From Gemmatimonadota bacterium (GTDB lineage: Bacteria; Gemmatimonadota; Gemmatimonadetes; Gemmatimonadales; GWC2-71-9), in contig JAZKBR010000002.1 in assembly GCA_040388535.1 (NCBI GenBank), forward strand, positions 1,148,838-1,212,837: a stretch of DNA of 64,000 bases. Reading direction: 5' to 3'. Below are positions 26,575 through 35,644 of the stretch, piece by piece. Numbering within the stretch: the stretch's first letter is position 1; the number at the start of each line of letters is the position of its first letter. The notes beneath the pieces were generated by a model. The model was given only the letters and a program-made list of their open reading frames with translations. It searched no databases and had not been told where the DNA came from. The position numbers and the translations under genes were made by a program.

Positions 26575-27318
26575 GTGACCGCATCGCCTCAACATCTGTT
26601 CGACGCGTCACAGCCGCGGCCCGGAGGAGCACCAGTGGATCCAGCGACCGACCCGTGGGGTGTGCGCCGGGCCGAGAATCTGCTGACCTCGCTCGAGGGG
26701 ATCCTCTCGGCGCGGGTGGTGACGACGCCGCTCGGCGAAGTGAGCGAGATCCACATCCTGGCGCAGGCGGGCCAGGCACCGAAGCAGGTGGTGCGCAACA
26801 TCGAGAGCGCCTTGCTCGCGCATCTGGGCTTGAAAGTGGACCATCGGAAGATCTCCATCGCGCAGACCGCCGATGTGAAGCCGATGGCGGCGCTGGAGCA
26901 GAGTGCGTTGCAGGCGAACGTGATGACGCGGGTCGTGTTGTTTGATGACCTGGTGATGGCGACGGTGCCGCATCAGCGGCGGGTCACTGCCACGGTCACG
27001 CTCACGGCGAATGGCCGGATCGAGAGCGGCACCGAGGAAGGTCCCGACACGGCGCGCTCACGAGTGGAGTGTGCGGCTCGTGCGGCGGTGCAGGTGCTCG
27101 AGCGGTTGATTGCCAAGCATTCGTTGGCGCTCGAAGGGGCGCAGCTGATCGAGGCGTTCGACAAGCACTATGTGATGATCGGCGTGCATGCGATCGGTGG
27201 CCGCGAGAGCAGGCTGCTGGTCGGCACGGCCGAGGTGCGGGAGAGCAGTGAGCACGCGGCAGTGTATGCGGTGCTCGATGCGACGAATCGTTGGGCCGCG
27301 GCGCGCCAGGCGCGTTGA
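26575..27318 (+). CDS. Conserved protein of unknown function next to the GGDEF fusion
   Basis: 247 residues from GTG 26575, which has GAGGGA four bases upstream; a TTG at 26539 that overlaps the GGDEF stop is an alternative. The first half holds LLTSLEGILSARVVTTPLGE, SEIHILAQAGQAPKQVVRNI and LKVDHRKISIAQ, a pattern I know from uncharacterised proteins of Clostridia and Gemmatimonadota. The second half has VVLFDDLVMATV, a long beta-like stretch and HYVMIGVHAIGGRESRLLVG. No catalytic motif is evident. The link to the upstream sensor is by position only. Confidence 0.65.
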   Translation: MTASPQHLFDASQPRPGGAPVDPATDPWGVRRAENLLTSLEGILSARVVTTPLGEVSEIHILAQAGQAPKQVVRNIESALLAHLGLKVDHRKISIAQTADVKPMAALEQSALQANVMTRVVLFDDLVMATVPHQRRVTATVTLTANGRIESGTEEGPDTARSRVECAARAAVQVLERLIAKHSLALEGAQLIEAFDKHYVMIGVHAIGGRESRLLVGTAEVRESSEHAAVYAVLDATNRWAAARQAR

Positions 27319-27512
27319 GAAAGCGGCGAAGCCGCCGTAGGTGCGGCGCTCGCGCCGCACCATGCTAGTCGAAGGATGAAGCTCAAGGATTGTCATCCTG
27401 AGCGAAGCGGCCCAAAGGGCCGCGCAGTCGAAGGAGCCGAAGCTCGATGACAGGACGTTGTCATCCTGAGCAAGCCCGCGCAGCGGGCGCAGTCGAAGGA
27501 GCGGTTCTCAAT
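27319..27512. repeat. Palindromes and CATCCTGAGC repeats downstream of 27318
   Basis: A small hairpin GCGGCGAAGCCGC comes right after the stop, then a 10-bp palindrome GGTGCGGCGC / GCGCCGCACC (27340-27361) around a 2-base loop, which resembles the GTGCCGCGC family. Two CATCCTGAGC elements follow (about 27399-27440 and 27462-27502), each ending in GCAGTCGAAGGAGC. The first pair of hairpins may help end transcription of the upstream operon. Confidence 0.75.
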
Positions 27513-27754
27513 TGTGAAGTAACGATCATCGATGATCGATCGACGATCGACGAGCATAAATAGCCCGACGCGCGAGGATCTCTGTCTCGCGCGAACGCAG
27601 CATCAGAATAGAGGAGAAACAGGGGGGGAATCCCAGGGCCCGGCTGAGCGGAGCCGAGCGCGACACCACAAGCGAAGCGTCTGGTAGATCACGAGCGGGA
27701 TCTGCCCCTCCAAAAGTTCAGACTTTTGAGTGGTACCAGGAGGAGGTGACGCAT
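27513..27754 (+). promoter_or_regulatory. Candidate structured 5' leader with four hairpins
   Basis: After an ATCGATGATCGATC-type palindrome (27525-27545) and a TAAATA that could be a -10, four stems follow: CGCGCGAG with CTCGCGCG (27569-27576/27586-27593), CGGCT with AGCCG (27641-27645/27652-27656), AGATC with GATCT (27686-27690/27699-27703), and CAAAAGT with ACTTTTG around TCAG (27711-27717/27722-27728). The last stem ends 12 bases before a perfect AGGAGG. It does not match the c-di-GMP-I riboswitch core as I know it. No family is assigned. Confidence 0.4.
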
Positions 27755-27829
27755 ATGCTGGAATGGTTGGCTGCGGCCGTCGATTTCATCGCGAGCATTT
27801 TCCTCGCGGAGACCGTGACCTGGATCTAA
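27755..27829 (+). CDS. 24-residue hydrophobic peptide ORF with strong ribosome binding site
   Basis: ATG to TAA, 24 codons, with AGGAGG at 27741-27746 exactly eight bases before the ATG, the best site in this part of the window. The peptide begins MLEWLAAAVD, has a hydrophobic core (FIASIF) and ends LAETVTWI, so it could be a single membrane-inserting or amphipathic helix. It sits after the structured leader and 34 bases before the HD-GYP gene, which itself lacks a good ribosome site. It could be a leader peptide, a membrane microprotein or a signal. A GGGGATTTCCC stem with TTTTT (27841-27860) lies between them. Confidence 0.5.
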   Translation: MLEWLAAAVDFIASIFLAETVTWI

Positions 27830-27863
27830 ATGCCCAACTCGGGGATTTCCCTTCCTTTTTATC

Positions 27864-29336
27864 ATGTCCATGAGCCGTGCTGTCCAAACCTACGTAGGAT
27901 CAGTCGCCATCGCAGCCCTAGGGTTGCTCTGGTTCATGACTGGTCTGCCACGCCCAAGAGTAGACTACTGGGCGTTGATTTCGTTGGGTGTAGTGGGCTG
28001 CCTCATGGAGACGGGACGCACCGCCAACAAGTCCCGATCGATGGCCGGATCCTTGGTGTTCGTGATGCACTTGGCGATCGGTGTTGCACTTGGCGGATTG
28101 TGGGGATCGCTCACTGCAGGCTGCATCACCGCCGTGACCCAACTCTACGCGCGTGTGTCGCCGCTAAAGGTCCTCTTTAATGTTTCGGAGCGGATCGTAA
28201 GCGTTGGCCTCGCTTTCAGTGTGTACCACTTACTCGGAGGCGCGCATCCACCGGCAATCTTGGTGGCGGGCGGTGCGCACCTACCCTTCGAGAGTGCCCT
28301 TACGGACATCGGTAAGTTCCTCGCGGCTGCTTGCGTCTACTTCATCGTGAATTCGATCGCCGTCAACACGGCTGTGGCTCTCGCAACGCACAAGCCGATC
28401 CTTTCAACCTGGCGCTCGAATACACTGTGGGTACTCGGATACGACATGGCTGCGAGCCTCATGGCTCTCGGCGTGGCATACTTATTCGTCAGATTTGACA
28501 ACGAGAAGGGCATCGGACGCTTCGGTTTCGTGGGCATATTCATCCCGTTTATTGCGGTGCGGAACGTGTATGGCAAGCTCAATACCGTTCAAGACCTGTA
28601 TCGAGAGCTTGACAGCGCTTACGCCGAGCTTGAACTGAATGTCCGCGAGCAACTCGCGATGATGGTTAAGGCCATCGAGGCCCGAGATCCCTATACTTCC
28701 GGCCATTCCCGCCGCGTATGCGGACTCTCTCGCGCAATCGCGACAGATTTCGGGCTAACCCCGGAAGAAATTGAAGAGATTGAGAATGCAGCGTTGCTAC
28801 ACGATGTAGGAAAGATTCATGAGGAGTTTGCCCCGCTTCTACAAAAGGAGGGCAAACTAACGGAAGAGGAATGGGCAGTAATGAAGACCCATTCTGCAAA
28901 AAGTGCGGAACTCGTATCCTCGTTCTCGAGGTTTCAGGGTTACGTAGTCGCCTGCGTCCGTCACCACCACGAACGCTGGGATGGTCGTGGGTACCCGGAT
29001 GGCATCGCCGGAGAAGCGATCCCACTAGGCGCTAGGATCATCACAATCGCGGATACCATCGACGCAATGACAACGAACCGACCTTATCGGAACGCGCTGC
29101 CGGTGGATGTTGTGCTTGCAGAACTGAACAAAGGTCGATCGTCACAATTTGACGCAAGGTTGGTTGAGTTGACGGTCAACTCCGTAACTGTTCGACGCCT
29201 AATAGCTGATCCGTCTTCAATCCCCGATCACATGCCCCAGCCGAGAATCCGAGCGCGGGCAGATGAGGCGAGGCGGTCCGGGCGAGCAATAGGCCAGCGC
29301 CCGCCGCACGATCGTGCCGTGAACGAGGCGCCTTAG
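27864..29336 (+). CDS. Membrane-anchored HD-GYP domain protein (probable c-di-GMP phosphodiesterase)
   Basis: 490 residues. The first 240 hold about seven to eight hydrophobic segments (VGSVAIAALGLLWFMTGL, LVFVMHLAIGVALGGLWGSL, FLAAACVYFIVNSIAVNTAV, MAASLMALGVAYLFV, FVGIFIPFIAV), like MASE-type sensors. A short coiled coil (LYRELDSAYAELELNV) joins them to the HD-GYP domain: DPYTSGHSRRV, AALLHDVGKI (HD pair), HHHERWDGRGYP and ITIADTIDAMTTNRPY. HD-GYP proteins cleave c-di-GMP. Base use is visibly less GC-rich than in the flanks. Its TAG overlaps the stop of the convergent regulator gene. Confidence 0.88.
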   Translation: MSMSRAVQTYVGSVAIAALGLLWFMTGLPRPRVDYWALISLGVVGCLMETGRTANKSRSMAGSLVFVMHLAIGVALGGLWGSLTAGCITAVTQLYARVSPLKVLFNVSERIVSVGLAFSVYHLLGGAHPPAILVAGGAHLPFESALTDIGKFLAAACVYFIVNSIAVNTAVALATHKPILSTWRSNTLWVLGYDMAASLMALGVAYLFVRFDNEKGIGRFGFVGIFIPFIAVRNVYGKLNTVQDLYRELDSAYAELELNVREQLAMMVKAIEARDPYTSGHSRRVCGLSRAIATDFGLTPEEIEEIENAALLHDVGKIHEEFAPLLQKEGKLTEEEWAVMKTHSAKSAELVSSFSRFQGYVVACVRHHHERWDGRGYPDGIAGEAIPLGARIITIADTIDAMTTNRPYRNALPVDVVLAELNKGRSSQFDARLVELTVNSVTVRRLIADPSSIPDHMPQPRIRARADEARRSGRAIGQRPPHDRAVNEAP

Positions 29337-32300
29337 CCGACTTCTCGGATACCCCACGCGCCCTTTTCGCCAACCGGCGAGACACCCAGTCTCCGGATCA
29401 TCGACTGAGTTGGCCCTGGGAGCCGCCCGAGTCGTTCTCGCGCTGCCTCCCGCTTTCCTTCCGTGTTTCCGCCAATCGAGTTCTCAAGAATTGCGATTGC
29501 TGCGAGGATTTCGGCCTGATCCTTCGCGTCATGGCGGTCGATTTCCTCTATCTGCCGCTCAAGTCTCGCGAGTGCGCCCGCTGCAGTGCCGGTCCTAATA
29601 CCGGTGAAGGCAACCCAGCGTGCATATGGTCCGGCAAAGCAGTCGTGATGAAGCTTCTTGTGAACCCCACTCGTACCAATCTTCCCTGCGAGCAGGGCCT
29701 TACGCTCTTTCCCGGCAAGTGCCAACACATCTGCCTTGCATAGTTTCCATGCCTGCTGAACCCATTCTGGACGTCTTTTGTCAAAGCGCGAGTCAAACGC
29801 GGCCATCGCGCTTTCTGCCTCGACAAGCCGTCCTTCGATGGCTAGGCCCAGCCCTTGATCATACGCCGCGCTAAGTAAGCAGATGCCCCACTCCTCAGAA
29901 CTAGAGGCCCGGATGGCTTCGCGCGCAAACGATATCTGTGCAGACGGGTTGCCTAGGCGACCCTCAACCAACGCCAGGCCAGATGCCGCGTTTGCGATGA
30001 ACGCTGGATTACCAAGGGCTTTGGCGATCGAGTAAGCTTGGTGAAGCACCGGCGCTGCCTCGAGGTAATTTCCCGTCTGACACAATGACACTCCTGCTCC
30101 GAGGAGAAGGCGGGTCGTGATTGAGTCTGCTGGGCATGTCTGGCTGATCGTCGTGACGCCCTCCAGGAGCACCGGGAGCGCCACCCGCGGACCACCACGT
30201 TGTGCCAAAAACCACGCACGGGCGTGATATGCGTGAAGTGCGTCGTGGCCGGCCAATGGAACGGCCATCAATTGGCTGGTCACATCGCCAAGCTGAGCAA
30301 TGTGTTTGTCGTTGCGACTTGAGGAAATGAGAGCGGTCGAGGTTGAGGCAGCTCTTGTACGGAGAGAAGGAGTGAAGCTGTTGTCCCCGGCAATGTTGAG
30401 CGAAGCCGTGATCGCCTCGCCAAGTCTCGCTCCTACTAGTCTTCCGAGAAAGCGATCGTTCGTAATCCGAAGGAGCCGTTCCTGTGCCAACTCAGTGTTG
30501 CTTAGCATTTGTGGCAAGGACTCGAGCGCCAGATGAGAGGCCTCCCAGCAGCCGATCTCTTGTAGTGCTTCCGCGCGAAGGAGGGCGAAGCCGGAGTGGT
30601 TCAGGCTGGCCGCGACGGTGGGCGCATCGGAGAGCATGGCAGCGAGGCGTCCGCTGTGACCTTGACGAAGCAGATCCTCACCAACCGTTAGAAGAAATTC
30701 CATTGCCTTCGCAGGCGTCCTCCCTCGCCCAAGATGCCACCCAAGTTCTAACGGATCTACCTCAGTTGAACTCACTCCGTGTTGCATCAGGTGGCTTCCG
30801 ATAATGTCGTGGAGCGAAGCACGATGCGAACAGCTAAGGCTGGCATAGGCACAATCCCTCGCCAGTTGTGAGGCAAACGAGACGCGCGCATTGGCTGAAA
30901 CGAAAATATTGTTGGCGGCCAGTGTACGCAGTGCCCGCGCCGCCGCAGGAAGAGACAGCCCTATCCATTCGTATAGCTCAAGGTGATCCATGCGTGAACC
31001 GAGCAAGGAAGCCAACTGCACAAACGCAAGTGCCTCATCGTCGACGGCGAGCAGGGCACTTCTGATAGCCTCGGAGTGGCTGTCGGCCGGCGCTAGAGGT
31101 GTATCCTCATGCAAGGCACTGAAGGAACTACGGAACCTTGGCTTCCCTGCGCGTTGCCACTCGGTAGCGATTGCGCTCAGCGTACTTGGGATGCCTGAAG
31201 CATACTCTATGATCGCACGCACATCCTGAAAGTGCTGCATATCGAGCGGGCCTGTGATGCCCACAATAAGTTCGCGGGCGTCATCACTTGATAGCGGATC
31301 AAGGTCGACGGTCTGTACCCACTCGTTTGGTATAGCGATCAAAGCGGCGGCGTGACTAGTATGGCCGATCCGATGAATCTGGGCTGAGAGCAAGATCATC
31401 ACCGGCTCCCGGAGCAGGCGACGAAGTAGGTAGTGAATAATGGCCGATGATTGCTCGTCCACCAGGTGTGCATCATCGATGACGAGCAGCACCGGCTGCT
31501 CGCCTGCTATTGCGGAGATCAGAGCGGATATGGCCTCAGCAAGGCAAACGTGTGCGGCAGGAAGTGAGGGCTCGTCTGTGGTCGAGATCCCGGGGAAGTA
31601 GTCCGCGAGGCTAGGTGCCCAACTAGCGAGGACCTTGAGGTGCGCAGGAGAAATCGCTCTGGCGCCGGGGTGATTGCATAAGGCGGTCACGAGCGAGAGA
31701 ATCCCGCCCAAAGCGATTCTCTGTTCGGCTGCAGCGCAGCGGATCTGAAAGACGGCTGCTCCTCGTAAGTTGATTATAGTTGCCAGTTGGCTTGCGAGGA
31801 CCGACTTCCCGATGCCCACACACCCGCGAAGCAGGAGATGCGGCGAGGCGCATGCGGTTGCCCGCTCCCATATTTCGAGACATCGTTGGGTTTCTTGAGA
31901 ACGACCGGAGAGTCCTCGATCTGCGTAGGCCGAGGTAGGCTGGTCAGCCAATCCGCCGATGTGACCGGACGGGAGCGAAGCAAGTCGCAGCCGCGTCGCG
32001 ATCCGTTCAAAGTCTCCGCTTGGCACTGCGCCAAGCTCGGTGGCAAGTCGCCGCTTCCAGTCATCGAACACCCTAAGTGCTCCGATCCGGTCACCCACTA
32101 TGGTGCGCGCCTCGAGCTGGGCCCGCGCTGCCTCCTCACTCAAATGATCCAAGGCTCGCAAACGCTCCGCAACTTCTTCCATCCACCGAGCGTTCCCTTG
32201 CCGTCGAGACTCGCTTAGCTGGCCTGACAAGACCGACTGGATTCGCGGAAGCAATCGAATTCGCTGAGCGTCGCACCATTGTTGAAAGTCCGGAGCGTCA

Positions 32301-32668
32301 TCTATGCAAAATTCCTCCAGAAAACTCGCAGGGAAAAGAGTTGAATCGAAGGCGACTTCAAGGGAATCGAGATCCGTGGTGACTCGCCCTTGAATCAGAC
32401 GGACAGCGTCCCTGCTTGAGTCAAATGCGTCAGCACCAAGTCTCCCACGAAGTACAGACAGTGCGGTTGCCAGGGAATGCCTGGCCTCCTCCATCGCACT
32501 CGCCGGCCAGAGCAAGGTCGCCAGTTTATCCCGCCGATGCGCCACCGGCCTCTCCACCGCGAAATAGACCAGCAGCGCCAGATGCTTCCTGGTCCGGAAC
32601 CGGATCGGGTCGCCATTCGGCGCCCGGAGCTCCGGGCTCCCAAGGACGGTGAGATGAAAGGGGTTCAC
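29333..32668 (-). CDS. Large BTAD/SARP-type regulator with AAA ATPase and TPR regions
   Basis: 1111 residues on the minus strand from a GTG with GAGGAG six bases upstream. The N-terminal winged helix resembles Trans_reg_C (FRTRKHLALLVYFAVERP, HRRDKLATLLWP, ARHSLATALSVLRGRLG), followed by a bacterial transcriptional activator domain (LEEFCIDDAPDFQQWCDAQR, about residues 90-240). The ATPase domain has Walker A GCVGIGKSVLA and Walker B PVLLVIDDAHLVDE. The C-terminal 500 residues look like helical TPR repeats. No LuxR-type helix-turn-helix is present. This layout fits signal-integrating activators; the signal is unknown. Codon use is less GC-biased than in most neighbours. Confidence 0.85.
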   Translation of the reverse strand: MNPFHLTVLGSPELRAPNGDPIRFRTRKHLALLVYFAVERPVAHRRDKLATLLWPASAMEEARHSLATALSVLRGRLGADAFDSSRDAVRLIQGRVTTDLDSLEVAFDSTLFPASFLEEFCIDDAPDFQQWCDAQRIRLLPRIQSVLSGQLSESRRQGNARWMEEVAERLRALDHLSEEAARAQLEARTIVGDRIGALRVFDDWKRRLATELGAVPSGDFERIATRLRLASLPSGHIGGLADQPTSAYADRGLSGRSQETQRCLEIWERATACASPHLLLRGCVGIGKSVLASQLATIINLRGAAVFQIRCAAAEQRIALGGILSLVTALCNHPGARAISPAHLKVLASWAPSLADYFPGISTTDEPSLPAAHVCLAEAISALISAIAGEQPVLLVIDDAHLVDEQSSAIIHYLLRRLLREPVMILLSAQIHRIGHTSHAAALIAIPNEWVQTVDLDPLSSDDARELIVGITGPLDMQHFQDVRAIIEYASGIPSTLSAIATEWQRAGKPRFRSSFSALHEDTPLAPADSHSEAIRSALLAVDDEALAFVQLASLLGSRMDHLELYEWIGLSLPAAARALRTLAANNIFVSANARVSFASQLARDCAYASLSCSHRASLHDIIGSHLMQHGVSSTEVDPLELGWHLGRGRTPAKAMEFLLTVGEDLLRQGHSGRLAAMLSDAPTVAASLNHSGFALLRAEALQEIGCWEASHLALESLPQMLSNTELAQERLLRITNDRFLGRLVGARLGEAITASLNIAGDNSFTPSLRTRAASTSTALISSSRNDKHIAQLGDVTSQLMAVPLAGHDALHAYHARAWFLAQRGGPRVALPVLLEGVTTISQTCPADSITTRLLLGAGVSLCQTGNYLEAAPVLHQAYSIAKALGNPAFIANAASGLALVEGRLGNPSAQISFAREAIRASSSEEWGICLLSAAYDQGLGLAIEGRLVEAESAMAAFDSRFDKRRPEWVQQAWKLCKADVLALAGKERKALLAGKIGTSGVHKKLHHDCFAGPYARWVAFTGIRTGTAAGALARLERQIEEIDRHDAKDQAEILAAIAILENSIGGNTEGKREAARERLGRLPGPTQSMIRRLGVSPVGEKGAWGIREVG

Positions 32669-32703
32669 TGATGGCTCCTCAGGCTGGGGGAGGTCCCGGC
32701 CAG

Positions 32704-32733
32704 CTTAGCGTGGGGCGATCAACCAATCGTCAA
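32704..32733 (-). promoter_or_regulatory. Candidate promoter of the BTAD regulator
   Basis: On the minus strand, TTGACG (32728-32733) is followed after 18 bases by GCTAAG (32704-32709), about 36 bases before the GTG. The -35 is strong and the -10 is weak. Confidence 0.4.
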
Positions 32734-32737
32734 ATCG

Positions 32738-33000
32738 GGGCAGGGGGCCGGCGGGCGGCCCGGGGTGGTTTGGGGCGGGAAAGCCCCGAAATCACCGATT
32801 TTTCTCCTTATATATAGGCGCGTTTTTGGGGGCGGGGGGAGGGGGCGGAACGGCCGCGATTTCCGGGGGTGGCCCGGGGTCAGTCGGCCTCGGGGTCTGC
32901 CCGGAACGATGCTTCGCTCCCTCGACTTCGCCCGCTCCGCGGGCTCCGCTCAGGATGACACCTTCCTGCGTCCGCCGCGCGACGTCAAAATCCGGTAAGC
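32738..33000. repeat. Spacer with TATATATA element and CATCCTGAGC repeat
   Basis: A 55-base element at about 32779-32835 (AAAGCCCCGAAATCACCG, then CTCCTTATATATA and GCGTTTTTGGGG) matches 37101-37160 closely. It is followed by G-rich DNA and an inverted CATCCTGAGC repeat (about 32910-32962) with the spacer CCCGCTCCGCGGGCTCCG. No gene is visible before 33085. Confidence 0.75.
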
Positions 33001-33084
33001 CCCGAAATCGCCCTACTCCCCACCCCCGCCGGACAGTACACTTCCCGCTGGCCGACCCCCATCGCTCCCAGCTCGGAGAGTCGC

Positions 33085-34179
33085 GTGAATCTCGTCCGCT
33101 CCACCCTGGCGCTCGCTGCACTCGCCATCTCCATCGCGACCCCGGCGCGCGCACAGAACGTCTCCAGCTACACCGAGTGGTTCTCGAAGACGACCGACGC
33201 GCTGGTCGCGCGCACCAAAGCGCCAGCCCTCTCGGTTGCCGTGATGGAGAACGGCAGGCAGATCTACAGTGACGCCGGCGGCTCCGTCGAAACACCGCCG
33301 CGCCGGGGTCCCGGCCCGAGCACGATGTATCGCATCGGCTCGGTGAGCAAACTCTACACGGCGAGCATCGCGGCACGACTCGCGAGTCGCGGCATCATCA
33401 ACCTCGATGCCAATGTGCGTCAGTACGTGCCGGAGTATTCCGAGAAGAATGCGCCGATCACCCTGCGCCAGCTCGCCGGCCACCTCTCAGGGATTCGCCA
33501 CTACGGTGCCCGCGAGTTCATCAGCACCACCGCGTTCGATTCGCTGGCACCGACCATCGCGATCTTCGCGCAGGACTCGCTCCTCTTCGCACCCGGCACG
33601 AAGTACTCCTACTCGAGCTACGGCTTCAACCTCCTCGGCCTCGCCCTCGAACGCGCCGCCCACAAGCCGTTCCTCCGCCTGCTGCACGACGAAGTGATCG
33701 AGCCGCTCCACCTCAAGCTCACCGCGCCCGATATGCCGGGCGCGAAGCTCCCCGAACGCGCCACCACCTTCGACGTCAACGCAGAAGGCGTCGCAACGCC
33801 CACCACGCCAGACAATCTCTCCGATCGCTGGCCGAGCGGGGGATTGCTCGCGAGCGTCACCGATCTCGCGCGCTTCGGGACGGCGTTTGTGCGCCCGGGC
33901 TTCCTCCCCGATTCGATGATCACGATGATGACCACGCATCAGCACCTCGCCTCGGGTGCGTCCTCTCTCGTCGGCCTCGGCTGGCGTATCGGCGTTGATT
34001 CGGCCGGCCGCACCATCTGGCACCATGGCGGCACGTCGAATGGCGGGCGCGCGCTGCTGGTAGTCTGGCCCGAGGAGAAGCTGGTGGTCGCGATCGCGTC
34101 GGATGCACTGGTGCCGTTTGATCTGCCCAATGCCTATGCGTTTGCGAATATCGCGCGGGAAGGGAGGAAGTACCGGTAA
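33085..34179 (+). CDS. Secreted serine hydrolase of the class C beta-lactamase / PBP4-like family
   Basis: 364 residues from GTG 33085 with GGAGAG five bases upstream. The signal peptide is LALAALAISIATPARAQ. The SxxK nucleophile motif is SVSKLYTA (near residue 94), followed by RQLAGHLSGI, the tyrosine motif region YSYSSYGFNLLGLALE and the third motif WHHGGTSNGG (HxG type). Such proteins act as D-aminopeptidases, esterases or penicillin-binding proteins in the periplasm, and most are not true beta-lactamases. It has no obvious partners; repeats surround it. Confidence 0.88.
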   Translation: MNLVRSTLALAALAISIATPARAQNVSSYTEWFSKTTDALVARTKAPALSVAVMENGRQIYSDAGGSVETPPRRGPGPSTMYRIGSVSKLYTASIAARLASRGIINLDANVRQYVPEYSEKNAPITLRQLAGHLSGIRHYGAREFISTTAFDSLAPTIAIFAQDSLLFAPGTKYSYSSYGFNLLGLALERAAHKPFLRLLHDEVIEPLHLKLTAPDMPGAKLPERATTFDVNAEGVATPTTPDNLSDRWPSGGLLASVTDLARFGTAFVRPGFLPDSMITMMTTHQHLASGASSLVGLGWRIGVDSAGRTIWHHGGTSNGGRALLVVWPEEKLVVAIASDALVPFDLPNAYAFANIAREGRKYR

Positions 34180-34485
34180 GCCTGGTTCCAGGCTTGTCAT
34201 CCTGAGCGAAGCACCCCGAAGGGGTGCGCAGTCGAGGGAGCACCCTCTCGCCGTTAGGTATCGCTAGCTCGACTTCGCGCGATTCGCGGGGTTCCCTTGG
34301 ACAAGCTCAGGGCAGGCTACTCAGGATGACAACCTTCGGGATATCCATCATCCGTCATCCATCACCGAGCGCAGCCCCGGATAGCTGGTAACGGCTCCGT
34401 ACCAGACGCCGAGGGAAATCAATCGCATAGCTGTGCGTCGCGGGATATGCTGTGAATTTACAGCACCGCCTCTACCGAGCTGGCG
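34180..34485. repeat. Spacer with facing CATCCTGAGC repeats
   Basis: A direct copy (about 34195-34243, with spacer ACCCCGAAGGGGT) faces an inverted one (about 34262-34330), which carries the extra CCTTGGACAAGCTCAGGGCAG variant. Between 34331 and 34485 there is a CATCCGTCATCCATC tract and the palindrome TGTGAATTTACAGCA near 34450. No gene is seen. Confidence 0.75.
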
Positions 34486-35622
34486 ATGTCATTCCTTCGT
34501 GCCTGTTGCGCGTTCCCGGTTGTCGTAGTCGCTTCACCCCTGAACGCCCAAAGCACGTGGCCAGTGGTGCCACTCTCCCCCGGCGTCACGATCAACGCGG
34601 ATCGGGAAAACCTGTCAGCGCTCTCCTTCGTCTCCGTCAGCAAGACCGGGACGATTGCGGTGGGCCAGCCGCAGGATAGCAAGGTGCGATTCTTTTCTTC
34701 CACTGGCACCTCACTCGGTACCTTCGGACGATCCGGCGGCGGCCCTGGTGAATTCGGTTATCTTGGCCCTACGATCTCAGTCTGGACCGGCGACTCACTC
34801 TGGGTGGGCGACAACGCGCTGCAGCGTTGGACACTGATCGGCCCCGACCGCGCGCTGGTCAAGACCGTGCGTGTTCCGGTCACTCTTGCTCTCCCTCGCC
34901 CGCGCGGAACGCCGGTTCCCGTGGGCGGGATCTACCTCCGAGGCGTGGTGAGTGCAGACACGGTGCTCGCCATTGGCACACGAGTCGATGCGCAGGGACG
35001 GTATTTTTCAGTCGCAGTCCGGATGCGACTCGATGGCACTCCCGTGAGCATTCTCGGTGAAGCGCTCAGTGATGCGAGTCGGAGCGACTGCACCATGCTT
35101 GGGTCCAGCCGGCCCGGTCTCGCGGTTGCTGTCCCCTACTGTCCCCGCTCTCAAATGGTGTTCTCGCCCTCGGGGGATCGGGTGGCTATTACCAGCCTCA
35201 CGCTCGAGCAACAGTCGCGAGGCGCGTTCACGCTTCATCTGCTCGGAGAAACCGGCGACACTCTTCGCTCAAGAGAATACATCGTCCCGACCGAGCGACT
35301 CGACTCGAAGGAGTTCGACGAAATAATCAACGCACTCCCTGCACAGGTGTCGTCGGGCCTGAAGGCGGCGAAGGCACCAGATCGGTACCCACCAGCATCA
35401 GCACTTCTCATCGGCTGGGATGGCAGCATCTGGGTTGGTCAGGAAGGGAAGAGCGACAGACTGTGGGTGATCATCGATCCGGCTGGCCGGGAAGCCGGGC
35501 AATTTCATCTACCGAAGAATGTCCGGCTCTGGACTGTCGGGAATGGACGGGTTTGGGGTGTGGCCGAAGCGGAGAGCGGTGCGCAGTCGATCGTGAGCTA
35601 TATCGTGACGTGGCGGCGGTAG
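34486..35622 (+). CDS. Secreted six-bladed beta-propeller protein (subfamily B)
   Basis: 378 residues, signal peptide ending near SPLNAQ. The hallmark is GRSGGGPGEF at about residues 81-90. Blade-like repeats include GDSLWVGDNALQRWTLIG, MVFSPSGDRVAITS, GWDGSIWVGQEGKSDRLWVI and IDPAGREAGQFHLPKNVRLW. The order matches the proteins at 7660 and 42314, including a Cys pair in the middle (SDCTML and VPYCPR) that aligns in position with the Cys pair at 7660 (TCVQSW and APFCAAP). The partner or ligand is unknown. Confidence 0.85.
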   Translation: MSFLRACCAFPVVVVASPLNAQSTWPVVPLSPGVTINADRENLSALSFVSVSKTGTIAVGQPQDSKVRFFSSTGTSLGTFGRSGGGPGEFGYLGPTISVWTGDSLWVGDNALQRWTLIGPDRALVKTVRVPVTLALPRPRGTPVPVGGIYLRGVVSADTVLAIGTRVDAQGRYFSVAVRMRLDGTPVSILGEALSDASRSDCTMLGSSRPGLAVAVPYCPRSQMVFSPSGDRVAITSLTLEQQSRGAFTLHLLGETGDTLRSREYIVPTERLDSKEFDEIINALPAQVSSGLKAAKAPDRYPPASALLIGWDGSIWVGQEGKSDRLWVIIDPAGREAGQFHLPKNVRLWTVGNGRVWGVAEAESGAQSIVSYIVTWRR

Positions 35623-35644
35623 GGCGGGCAACGGCCCGTTTCTT

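Noticed and set aside
27513-27754. c-di-GMP riboswitch (GEMM) upstream of HD-GYP
   Set aside because: The conserved GEMM core motifs were not found. It is described only as a structured leader.
33085-34179. True beta-lactamase resistance gene
   Set aside because: The motif set fits the broad class C/PBP4-like hydrolase family; nothing points to antibiotic hydrolysis.
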